A stretch of 42,364 bases of DNA from Deltaproteobacteria bacterium (GTDB lineage: Bacteria > Desulfobacterota > Binatia > UBA9968), in contig JACPAM010000122.1 in assembly GCA_016180805.1 (NCBI GenBank), positions 1 to 42,364 on the forward strand. Direction: 5' to 3'. The position numbers were made by a program, and so were the translations under genes. Of this stretch, positions 14,494 through 22,638 are shown piece after piece (position 1 is the first letter of the stretch; the number at the start of each line of letters is the position of its first letter). The notes under the pieces were generated by a model that saw only the letters and a program-made list of their open reading frames with translations, made no database searches and had not been told where the DNA came from.

Positions 14494-17043
14494 TTGGAGT
14501 CCAAGTTGCGAGACGCACAATCGGTGCTGCTGGTAGGCAATCCCGGCGTGGGAAAGACCACGCTCATTCGCGCCTTAGGACAACGGCTCCTCGGGGAGGG
14601 TTGGATAGTTTTCGAAGCCAGCGCCGCAGACGTTCTGGCAGGGCAGATCTACATAGGCCAGATCGAAGAGCGGGTGCAAACCATCGCGCGGACTCTCGGC
14701 GGCCACAAGATTCTCTGGATCGTCGAGAATTTTAGCGAGCTGCTCTGGTCCGGGCGGCACCAGTTCAACCCCCAAGGCCTGCTTGGCCTCTTGCTTCCCC
14801 ACCTGGCGGATCGGACGATTCGATTGGTAGGCGAGTGCCGTCCGGACACCTATCATGCGCTCATTGAGATGCAGCCGAAAGTCGGCTCCGCCCTCGCCGC
14901 TTACCGAATGTCCCCCCTCAGCGACGAGGCGACCCTTAGCCTGGGAAGTTTCTGGGCAGCTCAACACCGCCTTTCGGATGGAGCGGAATTCGTCACTCCA
15001 TCGGTCATACGGGAGGCGCTTCATCTGGTGAAGCACTATCTTTCTGCCAAGGCCGCCCCTGGAAACCTGCTCGATTTTCTCAAACTCGTCCGCCATAGAC
15101 CCATCGAAGAGAGGGGACCCGCTCTATCTCGTGTGTCTCCGGATGACCTGCTCGCGGCGCTTTCCCACCTGACGGGCTTGCCCCGAAGTATGCTCGACGA
15201 GCGCACGACTCTCGATCTCGAGAACCTGCGCCGCTTCTTCAATCAGCGGGTTCTCGGCCAGCCCGAGGCAGTGGAGTGTCTCGTTGAACGCCTCGCGATG
15301 ATCAAAGCGGGATTGACCGACCCGACGCGGCCGCAGGGAGTCTTTCTCTTCGTAGGACCGACCGGAACCGGCAAGACCGAAATCGCCAAGGCGCTCGCGG
15401 AATTCTTGTTCGGCTCCTCTAGCCGGATGATCCGCCTCGACATGAGCGAGTTCCAATTGCCCGAATCGCTGGACCGACTCGTCGGCAATGGCGGCACGGC
15501 CCTCGTCGACGCCATCTGCAAGCAGCCATTTTCAGTAATCTTGCTGGATGAGTTCGAGAAATCTCACCCGCGCGTCTGGGATCTCTTCTTGCAGCTCTTC
15601 GACGACGGCCGGCTGACCGACCGTCATGGTCGGACGGCCGACTTCCGTCACTCGATTGCGATCATGACTTCGAACCTCGGGGCCGCCATTCCTCCGGGCA
15701 CCAACATCGGCTTTGCCCAGGGCAAGGGGACTTTCAACCCAGGCGGGGTCGAGCGGGCGGTCTCACAGATATTTCGAGCCGAATTCATAAATAGAATCGA
15801 TCGCATCGTTATTTTCCGGCCTCTGACTCAGAGCGTCATGCGGGAGCTACTGCAGAAAGAATTCACCGAGATCGTGGGACGGCGAGGTTTGCGCACGCGA
15901 CCCTGGGCCGTCGAGTGGGACCAATCAGCCATAGAATTTCTCATTGAAAAGGGTTTCACGCCAGATCTGGGCGCGCGTCCTCTCAAGCGGGCGATCGAGC
16001 GCTATGTGCTCGCGCCTTTGGCAATGGCGATCGTGAATCGGGAAGTGCCGCAAGGCGATCAGTTCTTGTTCATTCGCAGCAATGGCGAGCGCATAGAAGC
16101 GTGCTTCGTCAATCCGGATGAGCCTGAAAGCGAGCAGGCGGATACACCCGCTTTAACTCCAGCCTTTCAGCGGGTAGAGGAGCTGGTCCTTAACGCGTAT
16201 GGAACTCAAGAAGAGGTCGCGTTCTTAAAGGCCGAGTACGAACACTTGGTCGAGCAGCTTCGTGCGGACGAGTGGCAGAACCGCAAGCAGGCGGCGCTCC
16301 GCGAGATAGGGTCGCCCGGATTCTGGGATTTGCCTAATCGATACGGCGTTCTCGGCTTGGTCGAGTACATGGATCGGATCGAGGCGGGGCTTGAAACGGC
16401 AGGTTCCCTGCTTGGTCGCTTGACGCGATCCCGGCCCATATCACGGGGATCCCATATTCCGAAGGATCTGGTCCAGCATCTGGCCTGTCAAATCTATCTT
16501 CTGCGCGCCGCATATTCGGCTCTATTCGAAGGTCGACCGAGGGACGCTTTCCTGTCAGTAACGGCGCTGCGAGACGCGGGAGTGGACCGGGCTGCTAGCG
16601 ACGATTTCGCCCGGCGAATAGGGGTGATGTACAGGAACTGGGCCAAGGCCAGAAGGATGCGGTGCGAGGTTCTGGAAGAGGTAGAAGGCCAGGAATCAAC
16701 GCCGTATCGACTGGTCTTAGCCATTTCTGGCTTCGCGGCTTATTGTATCCTCGAGGCGGAATCAGGTTTGCACGTCCTTGAAACCTCGGAAAACGATGGG
16801 TCTTTAGGCCGCAGCCGGGCCCGGGTTTGCGTGGTGGCGCAACCCGATGAGCCGGCCCGGCTTGAAAACGGAAGCCTTCGCCGACAGGCAATAAGGGCCC
16901 TCGAACGGGATCGTGCTGCAAACAACGTGATTGTGAGGCGTTATCGATCGGATCCTTCTCCTCTCGTGCGTGATCGAGTGCGAGGATGGCGTACCGGCAG
17001 GCTGGATGACGTTTTGGACGGAAACTTCGACGTCATCCAATAG
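14494..17043 (+). CDS. Clp/Hsp100-like AAA+ ATPase fused to release-factor-2-like domain
   Basis: An 849-residue protein from the TTG at 14494; the frame is open back to 14455. The first ATPase module has Walker A GNPGVGKTT (15-23), but its Walker B reads ILWIVENF instead of the usual DE. The second has Walker A GPTGTGKTE (about 288-296), Walker B VILLDEFEK (about 347-355), sensor TSNLGA, and the ClpB D2 end GARPLKRAIERYVLAPLA. After about residue 560 the protein resembles RF2: a helical stretch with GSPGFWDLPNRYGVLGLVEYMDRIEAGLE, then LEAESGLHVLE, and at the end RRYRSDPSPLVRDRVRGWRTGRLDDVLDGNFD, like the RF2 tail. The GGQ motif and the stop-codon-recognition SPF motif are absent. An unfoldase acting near ribosomes is a guess. 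No Met start or good Shine-Dalgarno is visible. Confidence 0.8.
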   Translation: MESKLRDAQSVLLVGNPGVGKTTLIRALGQRLLGEGWIVFEASAADVLAGQIYIGQIEERVQTIARTLGGHKILWIVENFSELLWSGRHQFNPQGLLGLLLPHLADRTIRLVGECRPDTYHALIEMQPKVGSALAAYRMSPLSDEATLSLGSFWAAQHRLSDGAEFVTPSVIREALHLVKHYLSAKAAPGNLLDFLKLVRHRPIEERGPALSRVSPDDLLAALSHLTGLPRSMLDERTTLDLENLRRFFNQRVLGQPEAVECLVERLAMIKAGLTDPTRPQGVFLFVGPTGTGKTEIAKALAEFLFGSSSRMIRLDMSEFQLPESLDRLVGNGGTALVDAICKQPFSVILLDEFEKSHPRVWDLFLQLFDDGRLTDRHGRTADFRHSIAIMTSNLGAAIPPGTNIGFAQGKGTFNPGGVERAVSQIFRAEFINRIDRIVIFRPLTQSVMRELLQKEFTEIVGRRGLRTRPWAVEWDQSAIEFLIEKGFTPDLGARPLKRAIERYVLAPLAMAIVNREVPQGDQFLFIRSNGERIEACFVNPDEPESEQADTPALTPAFQRVEELVLNAYGTQEEVAFLKAEYEHLVEQLRADEWQNRKQAALREIGSPGFWDLPNRYGVLGLVEYMDRIEAGLETAGSLLGRLTRSRPISRGSHIPKDLVQHLACQIYLLRAAYSALFEGRPRDAFLSVTALRDAGVDRAASDDFARRIGVMYRNWAKARRMRCEVLEEVEGQESTPYRLVLAISGFAAYCILEAESGLHVLETSENDGSLGRSRARVCVVAQPDEPARLENGSLRRQAIRALERDRAANNVIVRRYRSDPSPLVRDRVRGWRTGRLDDVLDGNFDVIQ

Positions 17044-17267
17044 GGACGCTTTCCGGGAGTGCGCCTTTGCCAACACTCTGTGGTTGTCCTCTCGAAGCAG
17101 AACTGTTGCCGCATCCATATATCGCCATTGCTTTTCGTCCTCTGCTTTTGGCTGGCGGCGTTGTTTTTTCTTATCAGCGGCCATTGCATCGGCTCATGCT
17201 CAGCCGCCGGCCGACAAACCGGAAATCGTGGGGCACATCCGGGCAGGTGGATGGTTAATATACGACC

Positions 17268-17975
17268 TCAATTGGGAATCACCCGAGGCTTGTCATCCTT
17301 CTTTTGGATCAATTGCAGTTGCAATCCCATGAGCCTCCTATAAAACTCCCGGTGGTTGTGGGAGACTCTATCCAGTTTCGCTGATAGGCTGTCAAAGCGC
17401 TCTTTCGCTTCCTCGAATTGGCCCAGACGACGCTCCAATTCTCCGGCCAGGAGTTGATCTTCAAGAGACACTTCGCTTGCGTCCTTACTTGATTCGATGT
17501 GCTTCTTCAGATGACGCAAACTTGACTGAAGATATTTGTTCAATCTTTTGCTGTCCCCGGCGTTTTCCACCTGCCATGAGGCGGAAAGATAGGCATGCGC
17601 GGTTTGGTTGTTTGGCATACCGAGGTGCTCGAAGATCTTGGCCAGGAGAAAATAGGAAAGTCCGTCTTTCGCATTCTTGTACTCCGCCGATTGTACAAGC
17701 CGACGGAGCTTTGCCTTTTCTTCATCGTTGAACGTCTCTTTGAACAGGATCAAGCCATCAGTCGGGCAGACTGGTAGTGGCGGTGGTTCAGCGACCGCGC
17801 CTGTCCGTCGCATGTCCGTGCGAATGCCTGCGATAAATTGCGATGCTATCACCTCGGCCCGAAATTTGGTGCCGTCCAGGGGGCAGACGAATTCCTTCGT
17901 CATGAAGGTGAGGGCGAGCGCGCTCTGATTCAGCAACAATACGGCTAAGATGCACGAAGCGAGCGCAAAATACAT
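17268..17975 (-). CDS. DUF2225-like exported protein
   Basis: From ATG 17975 the protein has 235 residues. TAGGAG lies about 10 bases upstream, and this start puts the signal peptide (MYFALASCILAVLLLNQSALA) at the N-terminus; the alternative at 18014 adds 13 residues. The blocks EFVCPLDGTKFRAEV and VCPTDGLILFKETF, each with a C-P-x-D-G motif, are typical of the DUF2225 family. A helical, TPR-like C-terminal part follows (LEDQLLAGELERRLGQFEEAKERFDSL). In this family the paired Cys motifs may bind metal. It is convergent with the Clp-like gene, with 224 bases between them holding no gene I can support. Confidence 0.7.
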   Translation of the reverse strand: MYFALASCILAVLLLNQSALALTFMTKEFVCPLDGTKFRAEVIASQFIAGIRTDMRRTGAVAEPPPLPVCPTDGLILFKETFNDEEKAKLRRLVQSAEYKNAKDGLSYFLLAKIFEHLGMPNNQTAHAYLSASWQVENAGDSKRLNKYLQSSLRHLKKHIESSKDASEVSLEDQLLAGELERRLGQFEEAKERFDSLSAKLDRVSHNHREFYRRLMGLQLQLIQKKDDKPRVIPN

Positions 17976-18055
17976 ATCGCCAGAGCTCCTAGATGATCGC
18001 TGCGAGAAAACCACCTTCCTAACCCTCTAGACGAACCCGATACCCGATGATGATC

Positions 18056-18313
18056 CTAATGCTGTCTTTCCAAATATTCCCTGTAATGACGCTGGATGCC
18101 CCGCTGCACATCAGGATCGTTTCTCGGATTCAAGTCGCGGTTGTAATCCCTCAACGGATTTTTCAATGGGGGATCGGGGTTGCGAGGGAAGGGGTTTCCA
18201 GGTCTGGAGGGCGGTGGGGGCTCTTGAGTACTTTTACCCCTCACGCGGGTCCTCGGCACATCGGCTGCAAAAGCGGCGTCGGAGAAGAGAGCAGCTGACA
18301 TGACGGCGATCAT
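18056..18313 (-). CDS. Small exported Pro-rich protein, paralogue of 13010 gene
   Basis: An 85-residue protein from ATG 18313: a signal peptide (MIAVMSAALFSDAAFA) and a mature part nearly identical to that at 13010-13312 (ADVPRTRVRGKSTQEPP, SRPGNPFPRNPDPPLKNPLR, NDPDVQRGIQRHYREYLERQ). There is no good Shine-Dalgarno at this ATG. The frame is open upstream and joins a CHAT-domain fragment to 18748, so the present sequence is formally a CHAT-to-exported-peptide fusion. I read it as a copy whose promoter and start region were replaced by recombination. Confidence 0.55.
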   Translation of the reverse strand: MIAVMSAALFSDAAFAADVPRTRVRGKSTQEPPPPSRPGNPFPRNPDPPLKNPLRDYNRDLNPRNDPDVQRGIQRHYREYLERQH

Positions 18314-18748
18314 CAAAAAGGGGTGCCGCTCCGCGCGGCCGGGGGTGAGGCCTCGAAACGTCGAGACATCGAGGTCGTGGTCCTTGAGGCGGATGAAGTA
18401 CTCCTCAAAGCCACCGGGCACGGCGCGTATCACGCCGTGCCGGGCGAAATGGATGATGCCCTCGGGGAGATTGCTGAAGACGCGGCGCAGGCCATCGAGC
18501 CGCCCCGGCACGCGCCGGAAGCCGGGCAGGCCTTGCAACGCAGCGAGCTCGGACTTCTGCCCTTCGAGCGCTTCGCGATCCGTGTACTGTGGGGCGATCA
18601 CAAATAGCTTTTTGAGCACCACGGCCCGCGGCACGCGCTCTAGCTGCATCGCGTCCTCGCTGATGTGCCAGCGAACCACCTGAAACTCCACACCGAGGAA
18701 ATCGCGCTCGGCTGAAACCCTAGGAACAAAGGCCCGAGAAGCCAGACG
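18314..18748 (-). pseudogene. CHAT-domain fragment fused to small exported protein frame
   Basis: The frame is open from 18748 with only a GTG (18691) as a possible start. It encodes a middle part of a CHAT domain: RAFVPRVSAERDFLGVEFQV, LKKLFVIAPQYTDREALEGQ, FSNLPEGIIHFARHGVIR (where GIIHFARHG matches the catalytic-His block hHFxxHG) and FIRLKDHDLDVSTFRGLTPG. The catalytic Cys block and the C-terminus are absent; the frame runs into the signal peptide of the 18056-18313 protein instead. It is a relic of a larger gene. Confidence 0.6.
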
Positions 18749-18969
18749 TTAGACCGATTCCATGTTCCCCTATAGATGGTTTTGGAAACCCCACGATGAT
18801 TCAGAAAATCACGAGAGAAAAGACTCATTTTATCGCGGTTTCTTCTTTCGGATCGGGGTTAACTTATCCAGACCTCGGACTAGAATTTCGTCTTGACCCA
18901 CGTGGCCAGCGACTTAATGAAATAGTTATCCGCGGCAAAGAATGTGGACCATGATGGCTACGATTGGTC

Positions 18970-19207
18970 TCATTTTGTTTCGCCAGTTCCTTCCCCCACC
19001 AAGAAGAAAGCTGGCCAGACAAACGGGTGGGCAAAACAATGTGTCACCTTTCGCCTTCTCCGTCAAAGCCAGCATCCCCTGACGCAGTGCTTCTGAGCGT
19101 GGCATAGTTCTGTCTTTGGCATAAGGCTGAAAGACCTCCGTCATAAGCGCCTGCGTGGCCTTGTCCTCTACCCTCCAGTGAGAAACGAAAAGTGATCTCG
19201 CCCGACG
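18970..19207 (-). pseudogene. CHAT-domain C-terminal fragment, frameshifted
   Basis: The first part reads RRARSLFVSHWRVEDKATQA, MTEVFQPYAKDRTMPRSEAL and RQGMLALTEKAKGD. After a one-base indel near 19038 it continues in another frame as HCFAHPFVWPAFFLVGEGTGETK and a stop at 18970. This is the standard end of TPR-CHAT proteins (GARSLLVSHW ... AHPFFWAPFVLVGEG). Nothing upstream continues it. It could be the missing end of the broken TPR gene at 11869-12389 after a rearrangement, or a separate relic. Confidence 0.65.
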
Positions 19208-19618
19208 GATTCCTCTCTTCCTTTCGGTTTTGGCCAACCAAGGAAAGAGTGAATCCGTTTTTTGCGAGCAATTCCTGGGCCACCGTTATTACGTACTTTT
19301 CGAACAAGCCCAATTATTGGCAGCCGTGCGCCGTCTAGGACCACTTGCGTTGATCGCAACATGTCAAGCAGCCACGAAAATAATAAAACGCTTCATACTT
19401 TCAAAGCGCCATGCCGTGGTAGTAAGCGAAAAACACTACGAAAAACTACCATAGGAACCTCGAGGAAGGTTGACCTAACTCTGGCACAGAGGGCCCCCGG
19501 AACTCTCGGGTAACTGCGCGGGGTACCGGGTTGAGGGTAGCCGGTTTTAGCAGCCAATTATTCACTAAAGCCAAAAACGTGAAAGCTAAGAAATACAAGG
19601 AAAACAAGAGGTTAGAAG
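19208..19618. other. No gene seen
   Basis: About 410 bases between the CHAT fragment and the tRNA. Frames here have no ribosome-binding site, domain or composition that would support a gene. A minus-strand frame through 19446-19667 is read out of the tRNA sequence and is not real. Confidence 0.5.
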
Positions 19619-19695
19619 TGGTGGTCGCAGCAGGACTCGAACCTGCGACCTCTTGCATGTGAGGCAAGCGCTCTAACCAGCTGAGCTATGCGACC
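19619..19695 (-). tRNA. tRNA-Val (anticodon CAC)
   Basis: On the minus strand the acceptor stem GGTCGCA pairs with TGCGACC, followed by the discriminator A and an encoded CCA (19621-19619). The D arm contains AGCTCAGCTGGTTAGAGC, the anticodon stem-loop is CTTGC-CTCACAT-GCAAG with anticodon CAC, and the T arm has GGTTCGAGTCC. All arms pair, so it should be functional. It reads GUG valine codons. Confidence 0.95.
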
Positions 19696-19771
19696 ACCTG
19701 AAGTTTGTTACTTACCACCTTAGCTCTGGGGCTTCAAGGGAATGTTGAGGAAGAGAGCCGCGGACCGCTTG

Positions 19772-19965
19772 CCGCGACCGAGAGGAGCGCGAGCGAGGCT
19801 GCAGACGTCCGATTACAGACGGTACGACCCATGGCAGGAACCTATCGGCCGCAGCCGAGAGCGCGCTTCCCGAGGGAGCTCCCTGACGGGGACAGGCACG
19901 CAAGCGAGCCAGTCCCCTTGCCGCGGCCCGAAGACTCGGCCCCCGAGGAGCTTTCAAGAGAAGCG
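19772..19965 (+). repeat. Structured dispersed repeat, copy 1
   Basis: About 190 bases, nearly identical to 28306-28499 and partly to 40389-40485 (inverted). It contains the perfect palindrome AGGGAGCTCCCT and a hairpin GGGGACAGGC ... GCCAGTCCCC. The end GAGGAGCTTTCAAGAGAA lies about 20 bases from the stop of the minus-strand phoD-like gene. It replaces any gene in 19696-19984. Confidence 0.85.
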
Positions 19966-19984
19966 AAGGACCACGATCGCAGGC

Positions 19985-21301
19985 TTATAGGTCCGCCGCT
20001 GAGAGATCGACCTTCGTCCTGTACAGCAGGCTGTTCTTTTCATCAAAGATGCTAAGCTCCGCGACCGGAGGCCTGCCGCCGCCATCGACGGTTACAAGGC
20101 CGTAGCTGTAAGTCTGGCTCGAGAAAAACTCAAAGCGCTCCGCTACGCCTCGGGCCAACCGATTCAGCGGTGCGCCGATGGGCCCAACGATAAACTCCTT
20201 CAACCCCGGACTTCTCGGGACCCGGGTCACCGCCGCGTAATGGACATCCGCGGCGAGGAAAACCACACCGGGAACTTTCTTCTCCTCGATAAATGTCACA
20301 ATTTCCTCACTCTCCTTCGGGAAGCCGCCCCACCGGTCACTCCCCGGCGCAGTGAACGGGACCGACGTGGCGATAAATTTAAACCATGCGTCAGACGACG
20401 AAAGCCCGTGGAGCAACCACTCTTTCTGCTTCTGGCCCAACATTGTGCCTTCGTTGGGCCGACGATATTGGCGCGTATCGAGCAAAAAGAGCTCCGCAGC
20501 CCTGCCCCAGCGAAAGGAACGGTAGAGGCGATAAGGGTCCTCAGAGTCCTGCCGAACCGGCCAGTAGTCGAAAAAGGCCTTTTGGCCGACCTTTGCAAGC
20601 GGATGTTCCCCATAGTAGTCGTTCGCGACCTCGTGATCGTCCCACGTGACGTAGAGGCTGGTCTCGGCCAGTAGCCGACGCGTGGGAGGATCCTTCCGAT
20701 TGGCTTTGTACTTGGCCCAGAACTCGTTAAGCTCTGTGGCGACCCAGTCCCTGTCCGCATAAATGGTATCGCCCAAATGGATGAAAAAATCCGGCCGCGA
20801 GAGCCGAACGGAGTCCAAGATCGAGAAAGGCTGGTACCACTCCCGGCTATCGCCGCTGAAGGCAAAGCGGACCGAAGCGGTTTCCCAAGGCTTCGGCGCG
20901 GTGACGAAACGCGAGATCGGACCCGGCTTCTTGCCTGAGACGGCGCCCCGGTAAAAGTAGGCCGTCCTCGGCTCCAGCCCTTCGATGGAAATCTTGGCGG
21001 TAAAATCCGCGGTCTCCGAAACCCTCAGCGGATTCGTGGCCCGAAACGCTCGGAGCGACGGTTCCGTGCCATAATGGACCGAGACCTCGCTTTCCCCGTC
21101 TGCCCTCAGCCACACGATCGCGCCGTGTGGAGTGACATCTCCCGCGGCCATACCGAAAGGCAGACCGGCTGCATCAAAAAGCTCGGGAATTTCCGGAACA
21201 GCCGCCAGGCTTGAACCGGGGGTTCGCGCGAGCCAGGGCAAGCCCGCGAGCGAAGCTGCCGTTACTTTCAAAAACTCCCGCCGGGAAAATTCTCGCCTCA
21301 A
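19985..21301 (-). CDS. phoD: PhoD-like alkaline phosphatase / phosphodiesterase, Tat-exported
   Basis: About 438 residues from the TTG at 21301, which overlaps the methyltransferase stop (TTGA) and follows GGGGAGAAGCC; a TTG at 21316 is the alternative. The Tat signal SRREFLKVTAASLAGLPWLA is clear. An N-terminal Fn3-like domain (PFGMAAGDVTPHGAIVWLRA ... GLEPRTAYFYRG) precedes the metallophosphatase domain with FSGDSREW, FIHLGDTIYADRDW, TWDDHEVANDYYGEH, FLLDTRQYRR and FLAADVHYAAVTR, the metal-binding blocks of the PhoD family. Such enzymes hydrolyse phosphate mono- or diesters outside the cytoplasm and release phosphate. It is the last gene of an EVE / methyltransferase / phoD operon; a structured repeat lies just after the stop. 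Substrate not predictable from sequence. Confidence 0.88.
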   Translation of the reverse strand: MRREFSRREFLKVTAASLAGLPWLARTPGSSLAAVPEIPELFDAAGLPFGMAAGDVTPHGAIVWLRADGESEVSVHYGTEPSLRAFRATNPLRVSETADFTAKISIEGLEPRTAYFYRGAVSGKKPGPISRFVTAPKPWETASVRFAFSGDSREWYQPFSILDSVRLSRPDFFIHLGDTIYADRDWVATELNEFWAKYKANRKDPPTRRLLAETSLYVTWDDHEVANDYYGEHPLAKVGQKAFFDYWPVRQDSEDPYRLYRSFRWGRAAELFLLDTRQYRRPNEGTMLGQKQKEWLLHGLSSSDAWFKFIATSVPFTAPGSDRWGGFPKESEEIVTFIEEKKVPGVVFLAADVHYAAVTRVPRSPGLKEFIVGPIGAPLNRLARGVAERFEFFSSQTYSYGLVTVDGGGRPPVAELSIFDEKNSLLYRTKVDLSAADL

Positions 21302-22104
21302 GGCTTCTCCCCGCAAATCAGGGCATAAGAAAAACTGCCTTCGACGTGCACGGCTTCCCCTTTTCTTTCCCAGCGAAAATAGCGCTCCCGAAGCCGCTCG
21401 GCGAGATCGGGCGATTCTCCCTCTAGCTCCTCGGCCACCTCCAGCCAGTGGCGGCCCGTGGGAATCCCCTCCATGCCGTCCTGATCGAAAGAGTAGGTGG
21501 GAAGATCGGTGCGGGCGATGCGAAAACCTGCCTGAGTCAGAAGATTGTGGATGCCTTCGGCAGAATGAAAACGGAAATCCGCTCCGTGGGTGCGGCGAAA
21601 CACCTGATTGATACGCTCCTCCAGGCGTTGGTCCAAGGAATCCCGCGGCTCGTCCAGAACCGGGTCCAAAATAATGAACTGCCCGCCGCTCCTGAGCACG
21701 CGCAGGATCTCCCGGGCGACCAGCGCCGGCCTGCCGAAGTGGTGTAGGCTGAATGATACAAAGGCCCGATCAAACGTATCGTCTTTGAACGGCAGGGCCC
21801 CCGCCTCACCGGCGACCTGACGGTACCCCGGAACAGGGTCTTCGTGCTCGTGACCCACGCGGAGCATAGCCAGGGCCTGGTCAATGCCGATAACCCGGCC
21901 GCCTCTTATGTGTTTGGCAACGGGTCGGGCGAACCGTCCAGTGCCGGTCGCCAGATCCAGCACCAACTCCTCACCCTTAAGAGCCAGCATATCGATCAGT
22001 TTTTTTTCCAGTTCCGCCCGGATCTCTGACTTGGCCGCCCGCCGGTCGAACTCAACGGCATGTTCGTGGTCATGGAAGGGGCTTTTGCGATGCTCGTGCT
22101 TCAT
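21298..22104 (-). CDS. Class I SAM-dependent methyltransferase, His-rich N-terminus
   Basis: From ATG 22104, which overlaps the EVE stop as ATGA and has GAGAGGAT upstream, the protein has 268 residues. The N-terminus is His-rich (KHEHRKSPFHDHEHAVEFDRR), which may bind metal. Motif I is LVLDLATGTGRFARPVAKH, motif II VIGIDQALAMLRVG, then AGEAGALPFKDDTFDRAFVS and LREILRVLRSGGQFIILDPV, the UbiE/Coq5-like methyltransferase pattern. The substrate cannot be told. A start 30 bases upstream is possible but would lengthen the overlap. It is translationally coupled at both ends. Confidence 0.85.
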   Translation of the reverse strand: MKHEHRKSPFHDHEHAVEFDRRAAKSEIRAELEKKLIDMLALKGEELVLDLATGTGRFARPVAKHIRGGRVIGIDQALAMLRVGHEHEDPVPGYRQVAGEAGALPFKDDTFDRAFVSFSLHHFGRPALVAREILRVLRSGGQFIILDPVLDEPRDSLDQRLEERINQVFRRTHGADFRFHSAEGIHNLLTQAGFRIARTDLPTYSFDQDGMEGIPTGRHWLEVAEELEGESPDLAERLRERYFRWERKGEAVHVEGSFSYALICGEKP

Positions 22105-22511
22105 TTCGTCGCCATCCTCTCTATGATTTTCCATTGCTCCTCGCTTACCGGCATCACCGAGAGGCGCGGGAGCCTGAGCAGATCAAACTTTGCAAGCTTT
22201 GCACTCGCCTTCATTTCCGCCAACGGAACTGGACGCGGAAGGGGCCTGACCGGCTCTATCTCCACGACGAGCAGCTTGGGGTCTTTCTTCTGCCGGTCCG
22301 GGTAGGCTCCGCTTAAGGCCCGAGCGATACCCACAGCCGCCTTCTCATCTCCTGTGTGGTAAATAAGAATCTCGTCGCCCCTTTTGATTCCAGAGAGGTG
22401 CTTGAGTGCCAGGTTGTTCTTTACCCCGTCCCATACCGTGCGCTTCTCTTTTTGCAATTGCTGAAACGAGTAAGCACTAGGCTCGGTCTTAAATAGCCAA
22501 CGATTGGCCAT
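22101..22511 (-). CDS. EVE-domain protein
   Basis: From ATG 22511 (GGAGGG seven bases upstream) the protein has 136 residues. It is a single EVE domain: WLFKTEPSAYSFQQLQKEKR, VWDGVKNNLALKHLSGIKRG, DEILIYHTGDEKAAVGIARA and the end PRLSVMPVSEEQWKIIERMA. EVE domains belong to the PUA-like fold and are thought to bind modified bases in DNA or RNA. It leads the three-gene operon with the methyltransferase and PhoD-like genes. Confidence 0.92.
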   Translation of the reverse strand: MANRWLFKTEPSAYSFQQLQKEKRTVWDGVKNNLALKHLSGIKRGDEILIYHTGDEKAAVGIARALSGAYPDRQKKDPKLLVVEIEPVRPLPRPVPLAEMKASAKLAKFDLLRLPRLSVMPVSEEQWKIIERMATK

Positions 22512-22638
22512 AGCCTGACCCTCCACTCCGTTTTATAGACCAGTATTTCGCCCGGATACAACCTCAACGGCAGTACTTGTCCAGGGCCACCGAAGCAAAG
22601 GATCACATTTTTAGTTATAATTCGGTAACTGCCACGTG

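Noticed and set aside
17059-17343. Possible small membrane protein after the Clp-like gene
   Set aside because: The hydrophobic stretch lacks a ribosome-binding site and the frame overlaps the end of the DUF2225 gene; no paralogue was found in the window.
17805-17816. GCCTGTCCGTCG resembling the regulon motif
   Set aside because: It lies inside the DUF2225 coding region with no gene start downstream on that strand.
19446-19667. Minus-strand frame with MQEVAGSSPAATTTS
   Set aside because: It is read out of the tRNA-Val sequence; such frames are a known artefact of tRNA genes.
19772-19965. Protein-coding frame through the dispersed repeat
   Set aside because: Frames exist in copies 1 and 2, but copy 3 is deleted and inverted; structure and position point to a non-coding element.
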